NCBI GenBank assembly: GCA_964526295.1
Contig: CAZGKW010000002.1
Span: 1-64,000 of the forward strand
DNA: 64,000 nt
Reading direction: 5' to 3'
Origin: CAZGKW01 sp964526295
GTDB lineage: Bacteria; Planctomycetota; Phycisphaerae; FEN-1346
Shown here: piece after piece, positions 7,974 through 15,828 of the stretch
Position numbering within the stretch: the stretch's first letter is position 1
How the letters are laid out: each line of letters begins with the position of its first letter
Position numbers and translations under genes: made by a program
The notes under the pieces: model-generated
The model's input: the letters and a program-made list of their open reading frames with translations, nothing else
Databases searched by the model: none
What the model was told of the DNA's origin: nothing

Positions 7974-8894
7974 TCACTCGGCCGCAACGTCGCCGGCTGC
8001 GACGGGGCCGACGAACAGGTCGGGATACTCGGCGCGGCCTTCCCAGGAGACGCGGTAGCACTGGTTGCGGCTGACCTGGACGACGTAGACCTCTCCGCGT
8101 TTCCCTTCGCCCTCGGCGGCGAGGAAGTCCTCGTGGTTCGACCAGTGGTGGTTGTCCCACCGGTTGTCGGGCGAGGCGGTGCGGGTGTTGAGGCGCACGC
8201 CTTTCGTGCCGTCCCATCCCTGGATGACCAGCTCCCGGTGGCCGCCCGTGTTGCACATCAGCAGTCGGCCGCTGGGGGGCAATCCTGGCGAGCAGCCCCG
8301 GGCGTACTTGCGGTGCGTCCCCTTCTCGAGGTCGACGGCGAAGAGGTCGTTGCCCCACCGGCAGGCCATCCGCCGGCCGTCGGCCGACAGGCACGCCGAC
8401 CCGGTGTAGGTGCCGGGGGCGTTGAGGCGGCGGACCTTGCCCGTTTCGATCTCGACGGCGTGGAAGCCCTTGCCCTTCTTCCAGAAGACGATCTCGCGAT
8501 TGTTGGTGTGGAACTCGATGGGGCAGCCGTCGTCTTTGTCGGCCCCGGAGAGGAGCTTTCGCCTGCCTGAGCCGTCGGCGTTCATGACGCAGACGTCGCC
8601 CTTGTGCCAGACGGCGAGGCGCTTCCCGTCCGGGGCCCAGCGGGCATAGTCGCCGGGACCCAGGTCGACCGCCTGCCACCGGCCGATGACGACCTTCCGG
8701 ACGTGTCCGCGGCGGGTGTAGACGACGGCCCCGTCGATCGCGTTGTCGAGCGACGCGAGGGTCGCCCGCTCCTTCTCGGAAGGCCCCTCGTCGGCCGCAG
8801 CGGTCGGCGCAAGGAGGGCAGCCGCAAGCGCCGCCGCCAAGGCGGCCGCCGCACGCGGACCGCTCGTCGAACGTTTTCGTGGGCGCACACGCAT
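7974..8894 (-). CDS. Secreted TolB-like beta-propeller protein
   Basis: This 306-residue exported protein has a basic N-terminus (RPRKR), an alanine/leucine-rich signal and likely cleavage after APTAAA near residue 33. The rest consists of propeller blades of PD40/TolB type, seen as repeats such as YARWAPDGKRLAVW and SACLSADGRRMACRW. A C-terminal part rich in His/Trp/Asn (DNHHWSNHEDF) is common in such proteins. It probably binds or senses a ligand outside the cell. No enzyme motif is seen. The gene converges on the alpha-galactosidase-like gene with a gap of only seven bases, and lies 69 bases after the PEBP gene on the same strand. Confidence 0.72.
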   Translation of the reverse strand: MRVRPRKRSTSGPRAAAALAAALAAALLAPTAAADEGPSEKERATLASLDNAIDGAVVYTRRGHVRKVVIGRWQAVDLGPGDYARWAPDGKRLAVWHKGDVCVMNADGSGRRKLLSGADKDDGCPIEFHTNNREIVFWKKGKGFHAVEIETGKVRRLNAPGTYTGSACLSADGRRMACRWGNDLFAVDLEKGTHRKYARGCSPGLPPSGRLLMCNTGGHRELVIQGWDGTKGVRLNTRTASPDNRWDNHHWSNHEDFLAAEGEGKRGEVYVVQVSRNQCYRVSWEGRAEYPDLFVGPVAAGDVAAE

Positions 8895-8963
8895 TCCGCC
8901 GGGTTAAACCCGGAGGACGTGCCCAAGGCGCCGCGGATTCCGCGGCCGGCCCACGTCGTCGGC

Positions 8964-9584
8964 CTACCGCTCGTACGTGCCGGTCAGGCGGGTCTCACCC
9001 AGGATGTGGCCGGCCAGGGCGTTCTGGAGCTCGCGTTTCGACGCCCCGGCGGCCAGGTCCAGCGGCTTGTTCAACGCGTACAGCGTGAAGTGATAGTGGT
9101 GGGTGCCGTGGCCGGGGGGCGGCATGGGGCCGCGGTAGCCGATGTTGTCTTCCTGCCAGGAGTTGACCCCCTGGCGGGCGCCGCCCAGGTCCGAGACGAC
9201 CTCTTCCCGAGGGATGCCCTCGGGCAGCCCCGTCCGGTCGGGGGGGATGTTCCAGATGACCCAGTGGGTCCAGGTGCCGGCCGGGGCGTCCGGGTCGTCG
9301 CAAATCAGGGCGAACGCCTTGGTCTCGGGCGGCACGTCGGTCCATTCGAGCGGCGGCGAGACGTCCTCGCCTTCGCCGGTGTGTTTCTTGGGGACCCGCT
9401 CGTTGTGGTTGAACGCGGGACTCGATAACTCGAAGCTCATGGGGGCGTCCTCCTTTCTGGTTTGCCGGTCCTGACCGGCGGGTTCGCAGCCGACGAGGAG
9501 CGCAACCGACCACACGGCCGGCCAGACGACGGCCGACCGCCGAACCCGGACGGGCCGCCTGTCGTCAAATCGCCGCAGAGGCAT
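8964..9584 (-). CDS. YbhB/YbcL-type PEBP (Raf kinase inhibitor-like) lipoprotein
   Basis: The PEBP domain spans most of the protein: AFNHNERVPKKHT, then the ligand-pocket motif DDPDAPAGTWTHWV, then the PPGHGTHHYHFTLYAL motif. This family binds small anionic or lipid ligands; its bacterial role is unclear. Two starts are possible. The ATG at 9584 gives 206 residues with a signal ending in lipobox LLVGC (Cys 30), placing it on the envelope. An internal ATG at 9440 has a nearly perfect ribosome site (AAAGGAGG) and would give a 158-residue cytoplasmic form. I annotate the long form because the lipobox is convincing, but both may be made. Confidence 0.85.
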   Translation of the reverse strand: MPLRRFDDRRPVRVRRSAVVWPAVWSVALLVGCEPAGQDRQTRKEDAPMSFELSSPAFNHNERVPKKHTGEGEDVSPPLEWTDVPPETKAFALICDDPDAPAGTWTHWVIWNIPPDRTGLPEGIPREEVVSDLGGARQGVNSWQEDNIGYRGPMPPPGHGTHHYHFTLYALNKPLDLAAGASKRELQNALAGHILGETRLTGTYER

Positions 9585-9768
9585 ATCGATCTCCCAAGCC
9601 CGCGCGCCCGAGGGAGTTGGGCGGAAGCGACCCCTCGTTCCACTATGATACACGGACCCGGTCCCTGCGGGGAAGCGCAACCGAAATGATTGCGGCGGGG
9701 TGGCCGGACGGGTATGGTGGGGGACGGTCACGCACCGCCGCGGACCACGAAGCGCGGAGGCAGGACGG

Positions 9769-11688
9769 ATGAAGCGACGGTCGACCGGATGGGCAGCGGC
9801 TGCCGGACTCCTGACGGCGATCCTTGCGCCGGCGGCGGCCGCCGCGGCCTGGGACGTGCCGAATCCTCGGAAGGCCGATCACCCGGGGGCCCACGCGGCC
9901 CCCGCGAGCAGCCCGGCCACCTACCCCGACGAGCGGGCGTTCCAGGATCGGGCCAGGCGGGTCCTCCTGGCCCTCAAAGAGCAGGACATGGGCACCTACC
10001 GGCGGGGTTACTTCACCGGCGGCGACCCGGGCAAGTACCTGCCAGGCTGCGCCATGGCGCGGCTGTTGCTGGACCCGGCCGACGCCGAGGCCCGCCGCTA
10101 TATGAACGACGACCGCTCGTACAAGGAGCACTACCACTTCGCGGCGGTCAACTGGGGGCGGTTCCTGCCCCTGTTCGGCGATGCCTTGACGCCCGAGACG
10201 AAGGAGAAGCTGGCCGGGGCGGCACGCACCTACGGCTCCTACCACAGCGGCGGGGGCACCGAGAACCACAAGGTCATGTGGTACTCGAGCGCCCTGGTCC
10301 TGCCGCACTACCTCGAAGGCGACGGCATGCTGGGCCGCATGCCCAAGGAGGCGGTCCGCAGGAAGATGAAGGGCTGGCTCAGGTCCTACGTCAAGGGCCT
10401 CTACGCGGCCGGGCAGGGCGAGTGGGATTCCTCCACCTACCTCATGTTCGACGTTAACGGCATGCTGAACTTGTACGACTTCTCGCCCGACCCGGAGGTA
10501 CGGCTCCTCGCCAAGGCCGCCCTCGACTGGTACGTCGCCGCCTACGCCCTGAAGTACACCGACGGCGTGTACGCCGGGCCGCACCAGCGGGGCTACGCCG
10601 ACGGGCCGGCCCAGACGATCGCCGACCAGACGGGGTACCTGTGGTGGGGGTCGAACTACGCGCCGACGGCCGACCAGATGCGCTCCTGGCGCTACACGAT
10701 CCACCCGATCACCTCAAGCTGGCGTCCCAACCGAGTGCTCTGCCGCATCGCACGCAAGGACCTGCCGGATCTGCCCTTTGAGTCCCGCAACTCGAAGCCC
10801 AACTATTGGTTCGGCCAGGGCATCGAGCCCAAGCCCAATCAGTCGCAGGAGACCGTGTACGCGACCAAGCACTTCACGATGGCCACCCAGTGGGACCGGG
10901 CCTGGGGCCAGCGAGCCGACGGTCACGTCTTCGACCAGCGGACCCGGTTCCAGCTCGTGGCGGTCAGTCCGCGCGGCGGGACCGTCTTCACCGGCGGCCA
11001 CCCCTGGCAGCACCACTACGAGGACCGCAAGGGCAAGTACGACCAGCGGTGCCAGGTCGGGGCGGCCGTCATCTCCGTGAGCCGCATCCCCGAGGACGAC
11101 TACCCCGCTTACTCGTTCTTCTCCGTTCCGGAGGGGGCGTCCGAGCCCGTCGCGCAAGGCGGCTGGTTCTTCATGCAGGCGAGCGGCACGTTCGTCGGGC
11201 TGCACGGGCTGGGCGAGAAGGCCGGTGTCGGCGCGACGGAGCTGACGGAGAAGCAGAAGCGACAGAACGCAAGCGACGTCGAGAACGGCCGACCGCCGCG
11301 TCACCGGCCCGAGCCGATCCTCAAGTTCGACGGCCGCCGGACCGGCTTCATCTGCCAGGCCGCCGACGCCACCGAGTTCCGCAGCCTACAGGCGTTCGCC
11401 GCGGCGGTCCTCAGAAAGTGCAAGGTCGACACGTCCGCGTGGGCCGATCGGATGCAGGTCGCCTACCGCGGCCTCGACGGGCGGACCGTCACCATGCGGT
11501 ACGTCGACGGGTCCGAACGGGCCGAGGTGGCCGTCGACGGTCAGGCGGTCGACTACGATTCCTGGCCCCTCTACGGCGGGCCGTACGTGAAGCAGGCGGG
11601 CGGCGTCCTGACGGTCAACGACGGCCACGAAGGTTTCGTCGTCGACTTCAGCGGCGAGATGCCGGTCTACCGGTCGTGGACGAAGTAA
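9769..11688 (+). CDS. Large secreted protein with alpha-helical toroid-like and beta domains; possible polysaccharide lyase-like
   Basis: This 639-residue exported protein has a signal peptide at residues 1-27 (ends ILAPAAAAAA). Residues about 45-320 are helical with aromatic pairs, including KEHYHFAAVNWGRF, TENHKVMWYSSAL and WDSSTYLMFDVNG. This recalls the (alpha/alpha) toroids of chondroitin/alginate-type lyases, with N, H, Y and W residues in the right kind of setting. Residues about 350-639 are beta-rich. I cannot name a family with confidence, and a lyase role is inference. The ATG at 9769 has GGAGGCAGGA upstream. It stands alone on its strand, flanked downstream by a palindrome that may end transcription. 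Confidence 0.6.
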   Translation: MKRRSTGWAAAAGLLTAILAPAAAAAAWDVPNPRKADHPGAHAAPASSPATYPDERAFQDRARRVLLALKEQDMGTYRRGYFTGGDPGKYLPGCAMARLLLDPADAEARRYMNDDRSYKEHYHFAAVNWGRFLPLFGDALTPETKEKLAGAARTYGSYHSGGGTENHKVMWYSSALVLPHYLEGDGMLGRMPKEAVRRKMKGWLRSYVKGLYAAGQGEWDSSTYLMFDVNGMLNLYDFSPDPEVRLLAKAALDWYVAAYALKYTDGVYAGPHQRGYADGPAQTIADQTGYLWWGSNYAPTADQMRSWRYTIHPITSSWRPNRVLCRIARKDLPDLPFESRNSKPNYWFGQGIEPKPNQSQETVYATKHFTMATQWDRAWGQRADGHVFDQRTRFQLVAVSPRGGTVFTGGHPWQHHYEDRKGKYDQRCQVGAAVISVSRIPEDDYPAYSFFSVPEGASEPVAQGGWFFMQASGTFVGLHGLGEKAGVGATELTEKQKRQNASDVENGRPPRHRPEPILKFDGRRTGFICQAADATEFRSLQAFAAAVLRKCKVDTSAWADRMQVAYRGLDGRTVTMRYVDGSERAEVAVDGQAVDYDSWPLYGGPYVKQAGGVLTVNDGHEGFVVDFSGEMPVYRSWTK

Positions 11689-11706
11689 GCCCCGCGAGGA
11701 AAGGCA

Positions 11707-11736
11707 CCAAAAAAAGACACTAAGTGTCTTTTTTGG
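11707..11736. repeat. A/T-rich palindrome, copy 1 (core GACAC-TAA-GTGTC)
   Basis: An inverted repeat with arms AAAAAAGACAC and GTGTCTTTTTT around the loop TAA, flanked by CC and GG with one unpaired A. It is strikingly AT-rich in a very GC-rich region and has a near-identical partner 65 bases downstream. The poly-A and poly-T arms would make it work as an intrinsic terminator in either direction. It lies 18 bases after the stop of the upstream gene. Confidence 0.8.
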
Positions 11737-11771
11737 GGAGGCTAAGTTATTGTTTCACAGGGGTTTACGCG

Positions 11772-11802
11772 CGGAAAAAAGACACTTAGTGTCTTTTTTC
11801 CG
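11772..11802. repeat. A/T-rich palindrome, copy 2 (core GACAC-TTA-GTGTC)
   Basis: A perfect 14-bp stem, CGGAAAAAAGACAC with its complement, around the loop TTA. It is the same element as the copy at 11707-11736, with the central triplet inverted (TTA against TAA). It sits only 22 bases before the MgtC-like gene, so a transcript entering from upstream would be halted or folded just before that start codon. Confidence 0.8.
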
Positions 11803-11823
11803 GGCTTGGCCGGGAGGTGAGCG

Positions 11824-12396
11824 ATGCTGGGTGGGGCGGCGGAAAGGACGGCCGAGGCGGCGGCCGCCGGCCAGTGGCTGGAGGCCGTGCTGCCCTATGC
11901 CGGAGCGCTGGGCAAGCTCGTCCTGGCCGGCGCGTGCGGCGCCTCGGTGGGATGGGAGCGGGAGGCCCACGAGAAGTCGGCCGGCCTGAGGACCCACATC
12001 CTCATGGCCGTCGGGGCGTGCCTCTTTGCCCTGGTCGCCCGCGACCTGATCCGGGCCTACCCGGATGCCGACATCGTGCGGGTCATCCAGGGGGCCCTGA
12101 TCGGGACCGGCTTCGTCTGCTCCGGTGTGATTTTCCGGGACCAGGATAACGTTCGGGGCCTGACGACGGCGGCGGGCCTCTGGATCATGGGTGCCGTCGG
12201 CGTGGCGGTCGGCTTTGGATCATTCTTCCTGGCAATCGTGACCACGGTTCTGACGGTCATCGCGATGACACTGCTGCGCCGGGGCAAGAAGCGTATCCGA
12301 CCCAGGGCGGTTGACGAACGCATGGGGGGACGGGAGGGGAAGACCGGCGAGCCGGAAAGGCCGGCCCCGGAGGACGGGGAGAGCCAGCGTGACTAA
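11824..12396 (+). CDS. MgtC/SapB family membrane protein
   Basis: This 190-residue inner-membrane protein has about four or five membrane helices. The MgtC family signatures are present: GWEREAHEKSAGLRTHIL with conserved acidic and arginine residues after helix 1, then GTGFVCSGVIFR and GLTTAAGLWIMGAVGVAVG. In pathogens MgtC inhibits ATP synthase and aids growth at low magnesium. For environmental homologues the role is unknown, so magnesium or membrane-energy function is only by family. The hydrophilic C-terminal tail (about 155-190) is charged and likely disordered. GGGAGGTGA precedes the ATG. The gene starts 22 bases after a palindrome, which may affect its expression. Confidence 0.85.
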   Translation: MLGGAAERTAEAAAAGQWLEAVLPYAGALGKLVLAGACGASVGWEREAHEKSAGLRTHILMAVGACLFALVARDLIRAYPDADIVRVIQGALIGTGFVCSGVIFRDQDNVRGLTTAAGLWIMGAVGVAVGFGSFFLAIVTTVLTVIAMTLLRRGKKRIRPRAVDERMGGREGKTGEPERPAPEDGESQRD

Positions 12397-12427
12397 TGCG
12401 ACCACGCCAGTTCGCTACTTCATCCCG

Positions 12428-12495
12428 CCTGGCGGCCTTCCCAGGCCGCCAGGAACTCGCTTCAGGCCCGATCGCGGCGGCCTGGGAAGGCCGCC
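12428..12495. repeat. Pair of inverted REP-like palindromes (GGCGGCCT core)
   Basis: Two palindromes lie 22 bases apart. The first (12428-12453) is CCTGGCGGCCT-TCCC-AGGCCGCCAGG. The second (12476-12495) is GGCGGCCT-GGGA-AGGCCGCC, which is the reverse complement of the core of the first. Paired, oppositely oriented copies are the usual arrangement of REP/BIME elements spread by RAYT transposases. They fill the gap between the MgtC-like gene and the PQQ-propeller gene. Confidence 0.7.
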
Positions 12496-12526
12496 GCGCG
12501 GCAAGTGGCGTTGTAGTACTAAGCGG

Positions 12527-13993
12527 ATGACATGGGTGGCGGCGGCGGCGTGCCTCGCCGCCACGGCAGGCACCGTCCGATGCGGCGGCGAGCCGGCCCA
12601 GGAGCCGTCCTCGGCGATGCAGGCTGACGCGGCGTCCGTCGAGAGGCCAACCTCCGGGGCGGCGTCGCGATCCTTCGCCGACCAGGTGAGGAAGGGCTGG
12701 GCCCAGTTCCAGGGGCCGAACCGTGACGGCACGTCGCCCGAGACGGGCCTCCTGAGGGCCTGGCCCGAGGGCGGACCGAAGGTCCTGTGGAAGGTCGAGG
12801 TGGGCGCCGGATACGGCGGCGCGGCCGTCCGCGACGGCGAGGTCTACCTTCTGGACCGCGAGGAGCCCGCGGGCGAACCCGCCAGGGGAAGGGGCCGAGG
12901 CGGCCGCGGCGGGGGGCGCGGGCCGCGGCCCAGTGACCTCGGCCTCGAATCCCTCGACGCCGGGGGTCGCCGACCCGCGGGTGGCGGGGGACGCGACATC
13001 CTCCGGTGTTTGGACCTGGCCGGGGGCGAGGAGCGGTGGCGCTACGCCTACGACGCTCCGGGCAAGGTCAGCCACCCGGGCTCACGCCAGGTGCCGTCGG
13101 TCACGGAGGAGTACGTCTACACGATCGGCCCGTTCGGCCACGTCCACTGCTTCGACCGGAAGACGCACGAGGTGGTTTGGAAGAAGAACCTGCTGACCGA
13201 TTACGGGTCGAAGCTGCCGCGGTGGGCGGTGTCGCAGTCGCCCCTGTTCTATCGCGACACGATGCTCGTCGCGCCGCTGTCGAGGGAGGCGGGCCTCGTC
13301 GCGCTGGATCCGGCGACCGGCCGGGAACTTTGGCGGTCCGAGCCCCTCGGCGACCTGGGCTACGTGAGCCCGACGTTCGTGCGGATCGGTGGCGTCGAGC
13401 AGGCGCTCATCCAGTCGAGCGACGGGGTGTATGCCGTCGACGCGTCGAACGGAGTGTCGCTTTGGCGGTACCGCTACCGGTGCCGGATTCCGATCCCGAT
13501 GCCGACCGTCGTCGGCGCCGACCGCCTGTTCATCACGGGGGGCTACGACGCCGGGAGCGACATGGTCCGCGTCTGGCGCAGCCCCGCCGGCTTCGCGGCC
13601 GAGCAGCTCTGGCGGAACGAGGAGATCGGCTCGCACGTCCAGCAGCCGATCGTCGTCGGCGACCATATCTACGCCGTCTGCAACACCAACACCGCCCGCG
13701 ACGGGATGGTCTGCTTCGCGGCCGAGGGCGGCAAGGTCGTCTGGCAGACCGGCAGCGCCCCCTACCTGGACAAGGGCTGCACGCTCCTGACGGGGGACGG
13801 CCTCTTCTACCAGATCGACGGCCGGACGGGCGAGCTCTACGTCATCGAGCCGTCGCCGGCGGGGTTCAAGGCCCTCGACAAGGTCGAGATGCTCTCGGGA
13901 AAGGAGATCTGGGCCCCGATGGCCCTGGCCGACGGCAAGCTCGTCATCCGCGACCAGTCGAAGATGCTGTGCCTCGACGTCCGGTCCCGGTAG
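12527..13993 (+). CDS. Secreted PQQ-type beta-propeller protein
   Basis: This 488-residue exported protein has a signal at residues 1-20, with a cysteine (TVRCGG) that is not a clean lipobox. A WAQFQGPNRDGTS entry motif is typical of PQQ-binding-like propellers. Blades follow with the repeat theme GxxxxLDxxTGxxxW, for example VALDPATGRELWR and VYAVDASNGVSLW. A glycine/arginine-rich low-complexity insert lies at about 114-139. The PQQ-contacting residues of true dehydrogenases are not evident, so it is more likely a scaffold or binding propeller of the BamB kind than an enzyme. The start at 12527 is the first ATG after the REP-like pair that also gives a signal peptide. Confidence 0.75.
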   Translation: MTWVAAAACLAATAGTVRCGGEPAQEPSSAMQADAASVERPTSGAASRSFADQVRKGWAQFQGPNRDGTSPETGLLRAWPEGGPKVLWKVEVGAGYGGAAVRDGEVYLLDREEPAGEPARGRGRGGRGGGRGPRPSDLGLESLDAGGRRPAGGGGRDILRCLDLAGGEERWRYAYDAPGKVSHPGSRQVPSVTEEYVYTIGPFGHVHCFDRKTHEVVWKKNLLTDYGSKLPRWAVSQSPLFYRDTMLVAPLSREAGLVALDPATGRELWRSEPLGDLGYVSPTFVRIGGVEQALIQSSDGVYAVDASNGVSLWRYRYRCRIPIPMPTVVGADRLFITGGYDAGSDMVRVWRSPAGFAAEQLWRNEEIGSHVQQPIVVGDHIYAVCNTNTARDGMVCFAAEGGKVVWQTGSAPYLDKGCTLLTGDGLFYQIDGRTGELYVIEPSPAGFKALDKVEMLSGKEIWAPMALADGKLVIRDQSKMLCLDVRSR

Positions 13994-14064
13994 ACCAGAA
14001 AAGCGAATTGAGTTTCTTCTTCCGTGACGTAAGTCCTGAGTCAGCAGGGGCTCGCGGGTGGCTT

Positions 14065-14095
14065 CTCGGGCCCGGAGCGGAAGCTCCGGGTCCGA
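14065..14095. repeat. Long hairpin with GGAA tetraloop
   Basis: CTCGG and CCCGGAGC pair with GCTCCGGG and CCGAG around the loop GGAA, giving about 14 base pairs including one G-T wobble. It lies in the 150-base gap after the PQQ-propeller gene and before a small membrane protein gene. There is no T-run, so it is not a classical terminator. It may be another dispersed palindrome. Confidence 0.55.
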
Positions 14096-14147
14096 GTTCA
14101 GCCGCGTGATCAAGTTCGCCGGTGCGCCAGGGCGCGCGGGGTGCGGC

Positions 14148-14513
14148 ATGGAGGTCTCCTTGTGCTGGGCGGCGCTGGGATGCTTCGCCCTGTTGCCGCT
14201 CATGTACCCCGTGCTCGGCACGCCACAGATCGTCCGCGGCCTTGGCCCGCCGCCGGGATACTGGCGCCGGCGGCTCTTGCTGAACCTCCTGGAGAACAAC
14301 CTGGGGATGGTCCTGGCGGCGGGCCTGGCGGCGGCCGTGGCGGTCCTGACGGGTCGCGGGGACCCGGCGGGATGGCACTTGAGGCCGGTTGCCGCGATCG
14401 TTTGTGCCTCCTACGGCGGGGGCGTCCTCGTCCTGACGCCGCGGGACTGGTGGCACGCGATTCCCGCCCTCGGGGCCCTCGGGTGTTACGCGGCGGCGTG
14501 GCTGCTGGCCTGA
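14148..14513 (+). CDS. Small membrane protein, unknown function
   Basis: This is a 121-residue hydrophobic protein with three or four likely membrane segments: about 4-24, 50-72, 82-102 and 104-120. A polar loop GTPQIVRGLGPPPGYWRRR lies after the first. I do not recognise the family. The ATG at 14148 is chosen because the reading frame before it lacks hydrophobic character and covers the hairpin at 14065-14095. Codon use is like the neighbours, which supports a real gene. Confidence 0.5.
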   Translation: MEVSLCWAALGCFALLPLMYPVLGTPQIVRGLGPPPGYWRRRLLLNLLENNLGMVLAAGLAAAVAVLTGRGDPAGWHLRPVAAIVCASYGGGVLVLTPRDWWHAIPALGALGCYAAAWLLA

Positions 14514-14815
14514 CGCCCCGTCAAGAGGCCTGGATCGCCTCGCCCCGTCCGCCGCTAACGCCCGGCGCCTCCGGCAGCCGATATCTTTTGTGGGAGCCGT
14601 CCGCGGACCCGCCGCCCGGTCGGCGGGCGGACGAGGGCGACGCGCCGAGAGTGAATACTCCGGCCTCGACCGCGTATGAAGTGTGAACGGGCCGCGCGCA
14701 TTGACGGCCCACCCGCCGGGTCTATAATCGCAGTCAGGCGGGGGCGAACGCTACGCGGCGTCCGTCGGTTCGCCGCCCCGGTCCGCTGGAGCCTGCACCG
14801 AAAGGAGCTGCCGCC
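14514..14815. other. Intergenic region before lemA
   Basis: About 300 bases without a convincing gene on either strand. The only feature I can support is the lemA promoter at 14701-14728. The run GACGCCCCGTC just after the stop codon of the upstream gene is self-complementary but short. Confidence 0.5.
14701..14728 (+). promoter_or_regulatory. Strong sigma-70-type promoter of lemA
   Basis: TTGACG (14701-14706) and a perfect TATAAT (14723-14728) are separated by 16 bases. This is the closest match to consensus in the window together with the tRNA-His promoter. It predicts a leader of about 80 bases before the ATG at 14816. Confidence 0.7.
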
Positions 14816-15379
14816 ATGCCTGCCCTGATCGTCCTGCTTGTGATCCTCGGGCTCATCCTCGCCGTAGGGGTGTTTCTCTGGGCCACCTACAACGGTCTGG
14901 TGCGCCTCCGCAACCAGGTCAGGAACGCCTGGGCCCAGATCGACGTCCAGCTCAAGCGCCGTTACGACCTGATCCCGAACCTCGTCGAGACCGTCAAGGG
15001 CTACGCTGCCCACGAGCGGGAGACCCTGGAGCAGGTCATCCAGGCCCGACAGCGGGGCATCGAGGCCGGCAGCGTCAAGGAGCAGCAGGAAGCCGAGAAC
15101 ATGATCACGGGGGCCCTGCGGCAGCTCTTCGCCCTGTCGGAGGCCTACCCCAACCTGAAGGCCAACCAGAACTTCCTCGCGCTCCAGGAAGAGCTGGCCT
15201 CGACCGAGAACAAGATCGGCTTCGCCCGTCAGTACTACAACGATGCGGTCCAACAGTTCAACACCCGTCAGGAGATGTTTCCGGCGAACCTGGTGGCGTC
15301 GACGTTCGGGTTCCAGCCGGCGGACTTCTTCGAGATCGAGGAAGAGAGCCAGCGGGAGGCCCCGAAGGTCGAGTTCTAG
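14816..15379 (+). CDS. lemA: LemA family protein
   Basis: This 187-residue protein has one N-terminal membrane helix (residues 4-24) and a long helical bundle. The family hallmarks are YNGLVRLRNQVRNAWAQIDVQ (shown in part), KRRYDLIPNLV and ENKIGFARQYYNDAVQQFN, ending with FPANLVASTFGF. LemA proteins sit in the inner membrane with the bundle outside; their role is unsettled. Genes for HtpX-like proteases or TPM-domain proteins often follow, and here an HtpX-like gene does follow at 15829, so a shared envelope-quality function is plausible. GAAAGGAG lies before the ATG. Confidence 0.93.
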   Translation: MPALIVLLVILGLILAVGVFLWATYNGLVRLRNQVRNAWAQIDVQLKRRYDLIPNLVETVKGYAAHERETLEQVIQARQRGIEAGSVKEQQEAENMITGALRQLFALSEAYPNLKANQNFLALQEELASTENKIGFARQYYNDAVQQFNTRQEMFPANLVASTFGFQPADFFEIEEESQREAPKVEF

Positions 15380-15380
15380 C

Positions 15381-15412
15381 GATTGCGGATTCCGGATTGT
15401 GGATTGCGGATT
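15381..15412 (+). repeat. Heptamer tandem repeat (GATTGCG), 4.5 copies
   Basis: Directly after the lemA stop codon the sequence runs GATTGCG, GATTCCG, GATTGTG, GATTGCG, GATT: four and a half copies of a seven-base unit with single-base changes. Short heptameric tracts of this kind can vary in copy number by slippage. Confidence 0.75.
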
Positions 15413-15490
15413 GGCCGGCCCGCCACTCGCATCGGCGGGCCGCCGCCGGGGGGGACAGTCTTCCTGTGGCTCTTCCGGGAGCGAAGCCAG

Positions 15491-15733
15491 GTGGCGGCCG
15501 TCTCGGAGGCGTCCACCGCGGGCAACGCCGCCGCAGCGCCCGCGGGCCTCGCCGCCGACGCGGGCCTCATGGACCCGGCCCGAGCCGAGGCGTTCCAGGA
15601 GATCGCCGGCGTCGCGCAGGTCCAGATATCGATCTCGACCCTCTCGACGGCGGTCCTGTGTCCGCTGGCGGTCATCCTGTGGGCCCGGTGCCAGCGGAAG
15701 CGCGGCATCGATGCGAAACTCGAAAACCCGTAA
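15491..15733 (+). CDS. Possible small membrane protein between lemA and htpX
   Basis: A weakly supported reading frame whose start is unclear: GTG at 15491, or ATG at 15569. The C-terminal half looks real: a polar helix (DPARAEAFQEIAGV), one hydrophobic segment (STLSTAVLCPLAVILWA) and then a basic tail (RCQRKRG). That is the shape of a single-pass membrane protein. No family is recognised. It lies on the same strand between lemA and the HtpX-like gene and would be co-transcribed with them. It may equally be a chance frame in GC-rich DNA. Confidence 0.3.
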   Translation: MAAVSEASTAGNAAAAPAGLAADAGLMDPARAEAFQEIAGVAQVQISISTLSTAVLCPLAVILWARCQRKRGIDAKLENP

Positions 15734-15828
15734 CGCGCGCCTGTCGAGCCCGGGCCGGGAGGTCCGGGTCACGCTGTGCCGTGCGGTTTCTCCCGCAAGC
15801 GCCTAGCAGTCTCGCATAGGACGGTCTG

